Positions 37,145 through 46,091 of a stretch of 63,271 nucleotides of DNA are shown here, one piece after another. The notes beneath the pieces are model-generated. The model did no database searches, had not been told where the DNA came from, and saw nothing but the letters and a program-made list of their open reading frames with translations. Both the position numbers and the translations under genes were made by a program. The number at the start of each line of letters is the position of its first letter. Position 1 is the stretch's first letter. This DNA is from Methylotenera oryzisoli (GTDB lineage: Bacteria; Pseudomonadota; Gammaproteobacteria; Burkholderiales; Methylophilaceae), in the NCBI GenBank assembly GCA_945878695.1, contig CAMDXI010000005.1:1-63271 (forward strand), given 5' to 3'.

Positions 37145-38473
37145 ATGAGCTTAAAATTTCGCTTAAACCTCCTTATCACTTTGCTGTCTCTGGCTTTTAT
37201 TCTGGTGGTGGGCAGCATACTGGTTAACGACACGCGCACCTCTATACGGGAACGTGTCGAAGCGGCCAGTCGCGTCACCGTGCAATTGCTCGATACGGTG
37301 ATCATTAGTTCCGCCCTTAATCCGGAATACGGTCAAACGGACAAAGTCTTGCAAAGCTTTTTGCAGTCATTAGGCTACGTGCGCAGCAGCCACATAGTGC
37401 TGTACGACATCAGCGGTAACGTTTTGTATACCTCGCCGGCGTCGACTTACAAAGCAGACGTGCATGCGCCCTTGTGGTTCGAGAAAATGGTCCAGCCGCC
37501 GGTGGAAACAGTAGAACGTCGCATACGTTATGGCACCTTGGTGGTGTCGTCCAGTGCTGCCGGTTCAATACGCGAAGCCTGGTCGGGTTTTAGGCAATTG
37601 ATGTGGGTAGGGTTGTTTTTTTTCGTGATGCTAAATTTAATGGTATACGCTTTGTTAAGCCATTCCTTGAAGCCGATTAAACCTATATTGACCTCGATTA
37701 ACCGCATGGAGCGGGGCGATTTAAGCACGCGCTTGCCGACCTTTACCTTGCCGGAATTCAATCGCATAGGCCATAGTTTGAACCGCATGGCCGAGTCTTT
37801 AGCCATGGAACGCCAATTGGAAGAAAACCGTCAGCTCACCCAATTGATTCAAACCCACATTGAAGACGAGCGCCGCAGTTTGGCTAGGGAGCTGCATGAT
37901 GAGCTAGGGCAGTACGTGACGGCCATCAAAACTTTTGCGGTGGCAATCGCCAATAAGGCCAAAGATAAATCACCGGACATAGCGGCCAACGCGCAAACCA
38001 TAGTGGGCGCAGCCAACCAAATTTACGAAGGCATGCACAGCATCATACGGCAGTTGCGCCCAGGTGCGTTAGACAATTTAGGTTTATCCGAAACCTTGCG
38101 CGATGCGATGCACTATTGGCAAACATTGCACGCCAACGTGCATTTCGAATTAAAGTTAAACGGTCAGTTGGACGATTTGGGTGAGAGCCTGAATATCAAT
38201 GTTTACCGCATCGTCCAAGAATCCATTAACAATGCCTTAAAGCACGCGCAAGCAAAGAACATAGAGGTCAGTCTGACCTTGCTTGAAAACGAGTTGCAGT
38301 TGCTGATTAAAGACGATGGCATAGGCATGAACTTGGCGTCAGTCGATCAATCTCAACATTTTGGTTTGCTAGGCATACGCGAACGCGTGCAGGGTTTTCA
38401 CGGTAGCTTTAGCCTGGTATCTGAACCGAATCGCGGTACCGCAATCCATATCAACATTCCGCGGGTAAGTTAG
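37145..38473 (+). CDS. NarX/LiaS-type sensor histidine kinase
   Basis: Membrane sensor kinase of 442 residues. Transmembrane helix 1 covers about 7-27, an extracytoplasmic domain about 28-150, helix 2 about 151-172, then a HAMP linker, a coiled region, and a HisKA_3 dimerisation domain with the phosphoacceptor His251 in ARELHDELGQYV. The HATPase domain has VQESINNALKHAQA (N box) and DDGIGMN and GLLGIRERV (G boxes). The signal is unknown. It pairs with the NarL-type regulator 28 bases downstream. Upstream it is divergent from dhaL, which could be a target. Confidence 0.92.
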   Translation: MSLKFRLNLLITLLSLAFILVVGSILVNDTRTSIRERVEAASRVTVQLLDTVIISSALNPEYGQTDKVLQSFLQSLGYVRSSHIVLYDISGNVLYTSPASTYKADVHAPLWFEKMVQPPVETVERRIRYGTLVVSSSAAGSIREAWSGFRQLMWVGLFFFVMLNLMVYALLSHSLKPIKPILTSINRMERGDLSTRLPTFTLPEFNRIGHSLNRMAESLAMERQLEENRQLTQLIQTHIEDERRSLARELHDELGQYVTAIKTFAVAIANKAKDKSPDIAANAQTIVGAANQIYEGMHSIIRQLRPGALDNLGLSETLRDAMHYWQTLHANVHFELKLNGQLDDLGESLNINVYRIVQESINNALKHAQAKNIEVSLTLLENELQLLIKDDGIGMNLASVDQSQHFGLLGIRERVQGFHGSFSLVSEPNRGTAIHINIPRVS

Positions 38474-38501
38474 GCCGCTTTTAGTGAACGGGTAAAAAAT
38501 A

Positions 38502-39140
38502 ATGAGCGTAATTAATGTGATGTTGGTGGACGACCATGCGGTAGTGCGCATGGGTTTCAAAATGTTACTGGAAACCGATGCGGACATTAAGGTGGTATGC
38601 GAAGCCGAAAGCGGCGAGCAAGCCATACAGCGCTACATGGAATCCAAACCGCATGTGGTGGTCATGGACATCACCATGCCGGGTATAGGGGGTTTGGAAG
38701 CCATAGAGCGCATTCTAGCCAAAGACAGTGCGGCAAAAATACTGGTGCTGTCTGCCCATGAGGATTCGGTCCATCCCAAACGCGTGCTCAATGCCGGTGC
38801 CATGGGCTATTTAACCAAGCGCAGTGCTGCGGAAGAGATGATCAAGGCAATACGCGTAGTGGCCAGTGGCAAGAAGTACTTGGAGGCTGGCGTGGCTCAG
38901 CAAATGGCCATACAGCAATTGTCTGGTGATCAAAATCCAGTGGACGTGTTGTCTCCCAGGGAGTTTGAGGTGTTCATGGCCTTGGCAAAGGGTAAAACCA
39001 CCAATGAGATTGCCGAAACCTTATTTTTAAGCCCGCGTACGGTGGGCACCCATCTATACAACATCAAACAAAAGTTAAATGCAAACAACTCGGCGGAAAT
39101 TGCCTTGATTGCCATGCGCAGCGGTTTATTGGAAGCCTAG
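38502..39140 (+). CDS. NarL/FixJ-type response regulator
   Basis: 212-residue regulator. The receiver domain has acidic pair DD at 10-11, phosphoacceptor Asp56 in VVVMDITMPG, the Ser of LVLSAHED and Lys in YLTKRS. A LuxR-type helix-turn-helix follows (LSPREFEVFMALAKGKTTNEIAE in parts, then SPRTVGTHLYNIKQKL). It is the partner of the preceding kinase. Targets are not evident. Convergent with the EamA gene, six bases apart. Confidence 0.93.
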   Translation: MSVINVMLVDDHAVVRMGFKMLLETDADIKVVCEAESGEQAIQRYMESKPHVVVMDITMPGIGGLEAIERILAKDSAAKILVLSAHEDSVHPKRVLNAGAMGYLTKRSAAEEMIKAIRVVASGKKYLEAGVAQQMAIQQLSGDQNPVDVLSPREFEVFMALAKGKTTNEIAETLFLSPRTVGTHLYNIKQKLNANNSAEIALIAMRSGLLEA

Positions 39141-39146
39141 TAAGGG

Positions 39147-40076
39147 TCAGGCGGCCTTGCTACGTAGGCTGATGAGTCCGCTTAACACTATCAGGGCGAT
39201 GGCTAGGCAATCGCTAATGCTTAACAGCTCTCCCCACCACATTACGCCAAATAGGCTCGCTAACACCACCGTGGTGTAGGCTAAACTGGCTACCACCAAG
39301 GTGTCGCCAGTGCGGTAGGCCCGCGTCATGGCTAGTTGGGCGACGGTGGCCGTGGCGCCTAAGCCGATTAGCAGTGGCATGTCTTGCCAATTTAAGCGAT
39401 GAAATCCACCCAATAGCAGGCTGTTCATGCCGTCTAAGCGTTGGAGTTGCGGCGCCATCAGCATCCACAATCCGGCCAATACGGCAGACACCAAGGTGAA
39501 ATAAAACACCGTGCGGGTGTCCGGTTCATTTTGCTGCCCCAATTGTTTGACGTGCACATAGGCCCAAGCAGCGCCTAGCCCAGACAATAAACCCAGGCTA
39601 CCGGCCAGGGCGTTACCACTGTTTAGAGTGGGTTTCAGCAGCAAGCTGACCCCAGCAAAACCTATGATGAGCGCTAATAGCAAGGTTCTTTTGAGTGGTT
39701 CCTGCAATAGAAAAGGCGACAATAAGGCGAGGAATAAAGGCGAGGTGTAATTAAGCGTCATGGCGGTCGCGAGCGGCAAGTGTGCGATGGCGTAAAAAAA
39801 CAATACCAAGGAGGCAAAGCCAACCAGTGCGCGTGACATCTGCTTGAAAAGCACCGGTGTGGCTAAGCTTAATTTCTGACTGCGCAGGTATAGGTATACC
39901 GTGATTAAGCCAAATAAAGAGCGGTAAAACACCAGTTCGCTGCTGTTGAATTTTGTCGCTCCCAGCTTAACCAATGCGCCCATTAGCGCAAAACCAAGAG
40001 CTGCAAGCAGCATCCATAGGCTGCCTAGATTGGGCAAGCTACGGAGGTGTAATCGAAAAGCCTTGATTTTATGCAT
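39147..40076 (-). CDS. EamA/DMT-family transporter
   Basis: Ten-helix inner-membrane protein of 309 residues made of two EamA repeats (about 17-150 and 165-300). Helix motifs such as ALGFALMGALVKLGA and LNYTSPLFLALLSPFLLQEP are typical of the RhaT/YdcZ-like drug/metabolite exporters. Substrate unknown. It is transcribed alone toward the response regulator. Confidence 0.85.
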   Translation of the reverse strand: MHKIKAFRLHLRSLPNLGSLWMLLAALGFALMGALVKLGATKFNSSELVFYRSLFGLITVYLYLRSQKLSLATPVLFKQMSRALVGFASLVLFFYAIAHLPLATAMTLNYTSPLFLALLSPFLLQEPLKRTLLLALIIGFAGVSLLLKPTLNSGNALAGSLGLLSGLGAAWAYVHVKQLGQQNEPDTRTVFYFTLVSAVLAGLWMLMAPQLQRLDGMNSLLLGGFHRLNWQDMPLLIGLGATATVAQLAMTRAYRTGDTLVVASLAYTTVVLASLFGVMWWGELLSISDCLAIALIVLSGLISLRSKAA

Positions 40077-40272
40077 GGATTTTGTGCGCTAAGCCACTGT
40101 TTTTAATATGCTAGCCAACTAGACTACAGCTTGCCAAATACGGGGTTTTCAGATAATCTCACACTTATTATTTTACGTGTATTTATGAATGCAATGGTGT
40201 TTGCTTTAAAGCGATAACTGGCGATTGTAAATTCAGGCTGTGGCCCATACCCAATCCACACACTTCAGTCCC

Positions 40273-40298
40273 AACGGCGGCATTGGTCGCCGTTTTTT
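40273..40298 (+). terminator. Intrinsic terminator in the argD leader
   Basis: A perfect 7-bp stem AACGGCG/CGCCGTT with an 8-base loop is followed by a T-run, 37 bases before argD. No gene upstream on the plus strand would need it, because the neighbouring EamA gene runs the other way. It therefore probably acts on the argD transcript (attenuation) or ends a small RNA. GGCGA at 40220-40224 could pair with TCGCC of the stem (40287-40291) as an antiterminator. A 10-codon frame MNAMVFALKR (40185-40217) lies upstream without a clear ribosome binding site. Confidence 0.65.
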
Positions 40299-40335
40299 CA
40301 TTATTGTTTTGGGTTAATTTTTATTAAAGAGCGCT

Positions 40336-41517
40336 ATGTCAGATCATTTAATGAACACCTATATGCGTCAGCCGGTCACTTTCACCAAAGGCGAGGGGGT
40401 GTGGCTGTGGGACACGGCCGGGGAAAAATACCTGGATGCCTTGGCCGGGGTTGCGGTAAATGGCTTGGGCCATGCTCACCCTAAACTGGTTGCGGCTATT
40501 AGCGAGCAGGCCGCTAAGCTCATACATGTATCGAATATCTACCACATTGCCGAACAGGACGCCTTGGCCGATAAGTTGTGCGCTATCTCTGGCATGGATA
40601 AGGTGTTTTTTTGCAATTCCGGTTGCGAAGCCAATGAAGCCAGTATCAAGTTGGCTAGGCTTTATGGGCACAACAAAGGTATTGGTAACCCAGAAATTAT
40701 TGTGATGGACAAGTCCTTTCATGGACGCACCATGGCGACTTTATCAGCAACCGGCAATCGCAAAGTGCAAGCTGGTTTTGAACCCTTGGTCAGCGGTTTT
40801 ATACGTGTGCCTTACGATGACGTCGATGCGGTCAAACAAGTGGCCAGCAGCAACCCTAACGTGGTGGCCATATTGGTTGAGCCGGTGCAGGGCGAAGGCG
40901 GCATCAATATACCTAAGGACAGCAGCGCCTATTTGGAAACCTTGCGGCAGATTTGCGATGCCCACGGCTGGCTGCTCATGGTCGACGAAGTGCAAACTGG
41001 CATAGGTCGGACCGGCACTTGGTTTGCTTACCAACACACGGCGATTGTGCCGGATGTCATGAGTTTAGCTAAAGGCTTGGGTTCTGGTGTGCCCATAGGC
41101 GCATGCTTGGCCAAGGGCAAAGCGGCTGAGGTGTTTGTTTACGGTAAACACGGATCAACCTTTGGCGGCAATCCCTTGGCCTGTGCGGCCAGTTTGGCGA
41201 CATTGGCGGCGATAGAGGATGAGGGTTTGTGTGCCCATGCGGAAAAAATGGGTGACTTGATTAGATTGGGTTTCCAATCAGCGTTTGCTGACACACCGGC
41301 CGTCAAAGTGGTGCGCAATGCCGGCTTAATGATAGGGATAGAGCTGGATCGGCCTTGTGGGGAATTGGTTAAAATGGCCTTAGAAGCCAAGTTGTTAATC
41401 AACGTCACGGCAGACAAGGTGGTGCGATTGTTGCCGCCTTTGGTCATCAAGCAAGACGAGGCGCATGAATTGGTTAAGCGTTTGTCTGAAGTTATAAAAG
41501 CATATTTAAAACAATAA
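40336..41517 (+). CDS. argD: Acetylornithine aminotransferase
   Basis: PLP enzyme that turns N-acetylglutamate semialdehyde into N-acetylornithine; it can also act in lysine synthesis. The 393-residue protein has CNSGCEANEASIKLAR, SFHGRTMATLSATG, the Asp of MVDEVQTGIGRTG that holds the PLP pyridine nitrogen, and the Schiff-base Lys in SLAKGLGSGVPIGA. First gene of argD-argF-argG, 70 bases before argF. AAAGAG precedes the ATG. The leader holds a terminator hairpin. Confidence 0.96.
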   Translation: MSDHLMNTYMRQPVTFTKGEGVWLWDTAGEKYLDALAGVAVNGLGHAHPKLVAAISEQAAKLIHVSNIYHIAEQDALADKLCAISGMDKVFFCNSGCEANEASIKLARLYGHNKGIGNPEIIVMDKSFHGRTMATLSATGNRKVQAGFEPLVSGFIRVPYDDVDAVKQVASSNPNVVAILVEPVQGEGGINIPKDSSAYLETLRQICDAHGWLLMVDEVQTGIGRTGTWFAYQHTAIVPDVMSLAKGLGSGVPIGACLAKGKAAEVFVYGKHGSTFGGNPLACAASLATLAAIEDEGLCAHAEKMGDLIRLGFQSAFADTPAVKVVRNAGLMIGIELDRPCGELVKMALEAKLLINVTADKVVRLLPPLVIKQDEAHELVKRLSEVIKAYLKQ

Positions 41518-41587
41518 GTTGTAATTAAAACTTAATAAATTAGGTTATAAAATAGTAAGCGTTATTTGGAAGCAAAGCGGTAAACAC

Positions 41588-42502
41588 ATGTCAATAAAAC
41601 ATTTTTTACAATTCAATGACTTATCTCGCGAAGAGCTGCTCTACGTGTTTGAGCGCACCCGCATCATTAAAAGTCAATTTAAGGCATACCAACAATACTG
41701 GCCCTTGCAAGATCGCACCTTGGTGATGATTTTTGAAAAAGCCAGCACCCGTACCCGCTTGTCTTTCGAAGCCGGTATGCAGCAGTTAGGTGGCTCAGCT
41801 ATTTACCTCAATACCCGTGATTCGCAATTGGGCCGTGGTGAACCAGTGGAAGACGCCGCTCAAGTGATCTCGCGCATGAGTGACATTGTCATGATACGAA
41901 CCTTTGAGCAAGAGATTATCGAGCGTTTTGCGGCTAACTCTCGTGTTCCAGTGGTCAATGGTTTAACCAATGAATACCATCCTTGCCAAATATTGGCGGA
42001 CATTTTCACCTACATCGAGCAGCGTGGCTCCATACAAGGCAAGACCGTGGCTTGGATAGGCGATAGCAACAATGTTTGCAATACTTGGCTGCAAGCGGCC
42101 GAGGTGTTGGATTTCAATGTGCATGTTTCCACGCCACCGGGCTACGAAGTTGAGCCTGAGCGGGCAAACTTATACGGTAACAACCATTTCGAAGTTTTTG
42201 CTGATCCTATGGATGCGGCCAGAGGCGCGCATTTGGTCACCACCGATGTTTGGACCAGCATGGGTTTTGAGGCAGAAAACGAAGAGCGCTTGCGTGACTT
42301 TGTGGATTGGCAGGTCGACGCCGACATGATGCACGTGGCGGCTGCAGACGCCTTGTTTATGCATTGCTTACCGGCGCACCGCGGCGAAGAAGTTTCTGCC
42401 GAGGTGATAGACGGACGCCAATCCGTGGTTTGGGACGAGGCGGAGAATCGCTTGCACGTGCAAAAAGCATTAATGGAATATTTATTATTAGGAAAAGTTT
42501 AA
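41588..42502 (+). CDS. argF: Ornithine carbamoyltransferase
   Basis: Makes citrulline from ornithine and carbamoyl phosphate. The 304-residue protein carries the carbamoyl-phosphate loop FEKASTRTRLSFE, then HPCQILADIFT, and the ornithine-binding motifs DVWTSMGFE and FMHCLPAHRGEE. Full length. The AT-rich 70-base gap after argD could hold its own promoter. argG begins three bases after its stop. Confidence 0.97.
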   Translation: MSIKHFLQFNDLSREELLYVFERTRIIKSQFKAYQQYWPLQDRTLVMIFEKASTRTRLSFEAGMQQLGGSAIYLNTRDSQLGRGEPVEDAAQVISRMSDIVMIRTFEQEIIERFAANSRVPVVNGLTNEYHPCQILADIFTYIEQRGSIQGKTVAWIGDSNNVCNTWLQAAEVLDFNVHVSTPPGYEVEPERANLYGNNHFEVFADPMDAARGAHLVTTDVWTSMGFEAENEERLRDFVDWQVDADMMHVAAADALFMHCLPAHRGEEVSAEVIDGRQSVVWDEAENRLHVQKALMEYLLLGKV

Positions 42503-42505
42503 GCA

Positions 42506-43741
42506 ATGAGCACAGTTAAAAAAGACATTAAAAAAGTGGTGTTAGCCTATTCAGGCGGCCTGGATACCTCGGTTATTCTGAAGTGGTTGCAAGACGAGTA
42601 CCAATGCGAAGTGGTTACCTTCACTGCAGACCTGGGTCAAGGTGAGGAATTGGAGCCAGCAAGGGCTAAGGCCACAGCAGCAGGCGTCAAAGAGATATAC
42701 ATAGACGATTGCCGTGAAGAGTTTGTGCGTGACTTTGTCTTTCCTATGTTCAGAGCCAACACCGTGTACGAAGGTGAATACCTATTGGGCACCTCGATTG
42801 CACGTCCATTGATCGCCAAACGCTTAATTGAAATCGCTGCCGAAACCAATGCGGACGCCATCTCACATGGCGCCACTGGTAAGGGTAACGACCAAGTGCG
42901 GTTTGAGTTGGGCGCGTATGCCTTAAATCCAAATATACAAATCATTGCACCATGGCGTGAGTGGGATTTATTGAGCCGTGAAAAATTGATGGCCTACGCG
43001 GAAAAGCACGGCATTCCAGTTGACATGAAGCACAAGCAAGGTGGCAGCCCATACAGCATGGATGCCAATTTATTGCACATTTCCTACGAGGGTCGACATT
43101 TAGAAGACCCGGCCGCCGAAGCGGAAGAGTCGATGTGGCGTTGGAGTGTAAGCCCAGAAAAAGCGCCGGATGCTGCCGAGTATTTGGACATTGAATACGT
43201 GAATGGCGACCCGGTGAGTTTAAATGGTGAAGCCATGAAGCCGCATGCTATTTTGGCTCACCTGAATAAAATGGGCGGCAAGCACGGTATAGGCCGTTTG
43301 GATTTAGTGGAAAACCGTTACGTCGGCATGAAGTCTCGTGGTTGTTATGAAACACCGGGCGGCACCATATTGTTAAAAGCGCACCGTGCTATTGAATCCA
43401 TCACTTTGGATCGCGAAGTGGCACACTTAAAAGACGATTTGATGCCGCGCTATGCCAGCATGATTTATAACGGCTATTGGTGGAGTCCGGAGCGCATTGC
43501 CTTGCAAACCTTAATCGACCACACGCAAACCGTGGTAAACGGCTGGGTGCGCGTTAAGCTATATAAAGGCAACGTGATCGTCACAGGCCGCGATAGCCAA
43601 ACCAACTCCTTGTTTGATTCGACCATTGCTACTTTTGAAGACGACAAAGGCGCTTACGACCAAAAAGACGCCGGTGGTTTTATTAAATTGAATGCCTTGC
43701 GCTTACGCATAGCGGCCAATTTAAAACATAGGCAAAAGTAA
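42506..43741 (+). CDS. argG: Argininosuccinate synthase
   Basis: Joins citrulline and aspartate using ATP. The 411-residue protein has the N-type ATP pyrophosphatase P-loop [13 protein letters not shown] near the N-terminus, [15 protein letters not shown] and the family ends EVAHLKDDL and YNGYWWSPE. It is of the short type 1 class. Three bases after argF, so probably coupled. A strong terminator follows. Confidence 0.97.
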   Translation: MSTVKKDIKKVVLAYSGGLDTSVILKWLQDEYQCEVVTFTADLGQGEELEPARAKATAAGVKEIYIDDCREEFVRDFVFPMFRANTVYEGEYLLGTSIARPLIAKRLIEIAAETNADAISHGATGKGNDQVRFELGAYALNPNIQIIAPWREWDLLSREKLMAYAEKHGIPVDMKHKQGGSPYSMDANLLHISYEGRHLEDPAAEAEESMWRWSVSPEKAPDAAEYLDIEYVNGDPVSLNGEAMKPHAILAHLNKMGGKHGIGRLDLVENRYVGMKSRGCYETPGGTILLKAHRAIESITLDREVAHLKDDLMPRYASMIYNGYWWSPERIALQTLIDHTQTVVNGWVRVKLYKGNVIVTGRDSQTNSLFDSTIATFEDDKGAYDQKDAGGFIKLNALRLRIAANLKHRQK

Positions 43742-43755
43742 TCATCAAGCACCCG

Positions 43756-43797
43756 GCGCTTGTTCTGCCTACTTAGGCGTACAGCAAGCGCTTTTTC
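43756..43797 (+). terminator. Rho-independent terminator of the arg operon
   Basis: Outer stem GCGCTTG/CAAGCGC with an inner hairpin GCCTA/TAGGC, followed by TTTTTCTT. It lies 15 bases after argG. Confidence 0.85.
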
Positions 43798-43822
43798 TTA
43801 AGACACCATAGGTGAGCAGCGC

Positions 43823-44614
43823 ATGTCTTTTAAGCACATCGTTTCGCGTGATAATCCGGTTTTTAAGCAGTTAAAAAGATTGGCCGATAACGCCAGGGAA
43901 AGACGCAGCGAAGGGCTGACCTTGCTTGATGGGGTGCACCTTATTGAAGATTACCTGGCTGCCTTTGGTGAGCCCGAGCTGGTCATTATTCCAGAAGGGC
44001 AAAGTAGCGTGGAGGCCACCGGTTTAATGCAAAGCTTGGAGCACTTGGATACCATTATGCTGCCCACGCTGATGTTTGCCGAACTCAGCCCGGTAGTGAG
44101 CTCCACCGGCATACTGGCCATGGTTAAGATTCAACATTTAGCCCTAGCCGATCAACCCAACTTTGTCTTAATGTTGGAAGACATACAGGACCCAGGTAAT
44201 CTGGGTAGCATGCTGCGCACTGCCGCCGCCGCTGGGGTGGAAGCGGTCTATTTAAGCAGCAGTTGCACCGATCCATGGTCACCTAAAGCCTTACGCGGTG
44301 GGCAGGGTGCGCAATTCGTGCTGGCCATGCAAACGCGTGCTGACATAGTGGCCGAGCTAGAGCGATTTAACGGTGACAGTTATGCCACCGCCATGAATGG
44401 CGAGTCTTTGTACAGCCAAGATTTGCGAAGCGCTTGCGCCTTTGTGTTTGGCAATGAGGGGGCGGGGCTACGTAAAGACACCATGGCAGCAGCCAGCAAG
44501 CGGGTGACCATTCCCATGGCGCAAGGGCAGTTAGCTCGAATTGAATCGCTCAATGCCGCCGCCGCAGCGGCGGTGTGTTTATTTGAGCGCAGGCGGCAGC
44601 AGCTTAGCCACTAA
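43823..44614 (+). CDS. TrmH/SpoU-family RNA methyltransferase
   Basis: 263-residue protein with an N-terminal substrate-binding domain (NARERRSEGLTLLDGVHLI) and a SPOUT knot domain. Knot motif 1 is LEDIQDPGNLGSMLRTAAAAG, read as two overlapping parts; motif 2 is FVFGNEGAGLRK; motif 3 is TIPMAQGQLARIESLNAAAAA. It methylates a ribose 2'-OH in rRNA or tRNA; members of this form resemble RlmB or TsnR, but the site is not predictable. Its stop overlaps the hslO stop. Confidence 0.88.
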   Translation: MSFKHIVSRDNPVFKQLKRLADNARERRSEGLTLLDGVHLIEDYLAAFGEPELVIIPEGQSSVEATGLMQSLEHLDTIMLPTLMFAELSPVVSSTGILAMVKIQHLALADQPNFVLMLEDIQDPGNLGSMLRTAAAAGVEAVYLSSSCTDPWSPKALRGGQGAQFVLAMQTRADIVAELERFNGDSYATAMNGESLYSQDLRSACAFVFGNEGAGLRKDTMAAASKRVTIPMAQGQLARIESLNAAAAAAVCLFERRRQQLSH

Positions 44615-45519
44615 TGAATGTTAGGCTGGCTGGGTGCCGCCACTGGCGTCATTAATAGCTGCGTGGCATCCACCTTATCAAACGCGTAATGGGTGTTGCA
44701 AAAATCGCAATTGACTTCTATCTGGCCTTGTTCGGCCAATATACTTTGCAACTCGTCGTCGCCTAGCATACGCAACATGCTGGCCACGCTATCGCGGCTG
44801 CAACTGCAGAAAAATTGCGTATTGCTGGCGGCAAATAGGCGTACTTGCTCTTCATGAAACAGCCTAGTCAGCAAGGTTTCTGCCGGCAAGTGCAGCAGCT
44901 CCTCGTCCTGCATAGTGTTAGCCAGATGACCGACACGGTTCCATATGTCAGCGTCGTGTTCCACTGTTGTTTGGTTCATGGTTTCCGGTAGTTTTTGCAG
45001 TAGCATGCCCGCCGCCGTATTGCCGTCACAACACAGCCAAATGCGCGTATCGATTTGCTCAGAGCGCAGCATGTAATTTTCCAATATGGTGGCGATGCTG
45101 TCGCCTTCTAATGGCACGATACCCTGGTAGGCTTGATTGCCGTCTTTTGGATCCAGTGTGATGATGAATTGACCTTGTGTGATGAGATCAAACAAGTGCT
45201 GTTGCTCGTCTATCTCGCCTGACCATTTTGCTGTGGCGCGCATTCTAAGAGGCATATCGTCGTCGGAGGTGCATTCCACGACCAACAGCTTAAGCGTGCC
45301 TTTACTTTGAATCTGCAAGACCATGCTGCCGTTCATTTTTAGCGTGGCAGCCAATAAGGCACTGGCTGCCATCAATTCGCCCAAGGATTGCCGTAAGCCG
45401 CTAGGCAAGTTTTGCTTATTTAAAGCCATTTGCAAGGTGAGGCCTAGGTGCACTAGATTGCCTCGTACTGGGCTGCTTTCAAATATGAAGCGCTGTAGGG
45501 TGTCTTGATTATTTTCCAT
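44611..45519 (-). CDS. hslO: Redox-regulated chaperone Hsp33
   Basis: Holdase chaperone switched on by oxidation. The 302-residue protein has the N-terminal substrate-binding domain and the C-terminal zinc redox switch: Cys238 and Cys240 (CSC) and Cys271 and Cys274 (CDFC). The linker between the domains is about 50 residues. Convergent overlap of four bases with the RNA methyltransferase gene. Confidence 0.95.
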   Translation of the reverse strand: MENNQDTLQRFIFESSPVRGNLVHLGLTLQMALNKQNLPSGLRQSLGELMAASALLAATLKMNGSMVLQIQSKGTLKLLVVECTSDDDMPLRMRATAKWSGEIDEQQHLFDLITQGQFIITLDPKDGNQAYQGIVPLEGDSIATILENYMLRSEQIDTRIWLCCDGNTAAGMLLQKLPETMNQTTVEHDADIWNRVGHLANTMQDEELLHLPAETLLTRLFHEEQVRLFAASNTQFFCSCSRDSVASMLRMLGDDELQSILAEQGQIEVNCDFCNTHYAFDKVDATQLLMTPVAAPSQPNIH

Positions 45520-45564
45520 GCGCGCATTTTAACATTGCACCAGCGCATTCCCAAGGGAGGATGT

Positions 45565-45867
45565 TTATTGCTGATAGGGTGGAATGTGCCAGGTTTGCAA
45601 TTGATCGCCTAGTAGGATTAATTCGCAATGTAAACGGTCTACGCCACGGGCACTCACATCAAATGCATAACGGCGCAGGAATTGCACGTGGCCACGCCTG
45701 TTGCGCCCCAGGCTAAGCTTGGTGCAAGCCACGCTTTCATCCAGCAGTTGTAGGTTGTAGCGCGCGGCTAGTTCGCCGCCCAGTAGTATGGCTCGTTCGC
45801 GTTTGCCCATGCTGTCTAGCCAAAACCAGGCAGCCAGAAACAAAATCAGCATCAATATTAATTCCAT
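45565..45867 (-). CDS. DUF3301 membrane-anchored protein
   Basis: 100-residue protein. One N-terminal hydrophobic segment (about 3-18, ELILMLILFLAAWFWLD) is followed by a cytoplasmic domain with GGELAARYNLQLLDESVA and RRYAFDVSARGVDR. This matches the DUF3301 pattern found next to diverse genes in gamma- and betaproteobacteria. Function unknown. It lies 45 bases upstream of hslO on the same strand. Confidence 0.82.
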   Translation of the reverse strand: MELILMLILFLAAWFWLDSMGKRERAILLGGELAARYNLQLLDESVACTKLSLGRNRRGHVQFLRRYAFDVSARGVDRLHCELILLGDQLQTWHIPPYQQ

Positions 45868-45938
45868 GTCTATGCACCATTAATTGAATTGTTAGCGCAG
45901 TATGTGGCGGCTGGCTTGGCTTGTAAAGAGCATTAATA

Positions 45939-45955
45939 AGCACTGTTATGGTGCC
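45939..45955. promoter_or_regulatory. NtrC site 1 upstream of amtB
   Basis: AGCACTGTTATGGTGCC keeps the NtrC core GCACY-N5-GGTGC exactly; only the outermost base on each side departs from TGCACY-N5-GGTGCA. Its centre is about 117 bases before the predicted start of transcription. Confidence 0.7.
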
Positions 45956-45968
45956 ATGCAAAGTGCCT

Positions 45969-45985
45969 TGCACTCATTTCGTGCA
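45969..45985. promoter_or_regulatory. NtrC site 2 upstream of amtB
   Basis: TGCACTCATTTCGTGCA is a 17-bp dyad that matches TGCACY-N5-GGTGCA with one mismatch. Its centre is 30 bp (about three turns) from site 1, so two NtrC dimers could bind side by side as at glnA enhancers. Confidence 0.75.
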
Positions 45986-46036
45986 TTAAATAGGGCGATA
46001 TCATAAGATAGTTATTGAAAAAACAATTACTTAAGT

Positions 46037-46053
46037 TTTGGCGCGTTATTTGC
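46037..46053 (+). promoter_or_regulatory. Sigma-54 promoter of amtB
   Basis: TTGGCGCGTTATTTGCT matches YTGGCACG-N4-TTGCW with one mismatch. GG (46039-46040) and GC (46051-46052) have the required 12-base offset. The start would be near 46064, leaving a leader of about 28 bases before amtB. Confidence 0.8.
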
Positions 46054-46091
46054 TTACAAATACGTGATGAAAATTTTGGAGTAGCGAAAAA

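Noticed and set aside
45905-45921. Sigma-54 site upstream of the NtrC dyads
   Set aside because: TGGCGG...TTGGC has a spacing one base off and poor match; the site at 46037-46053 is far better.
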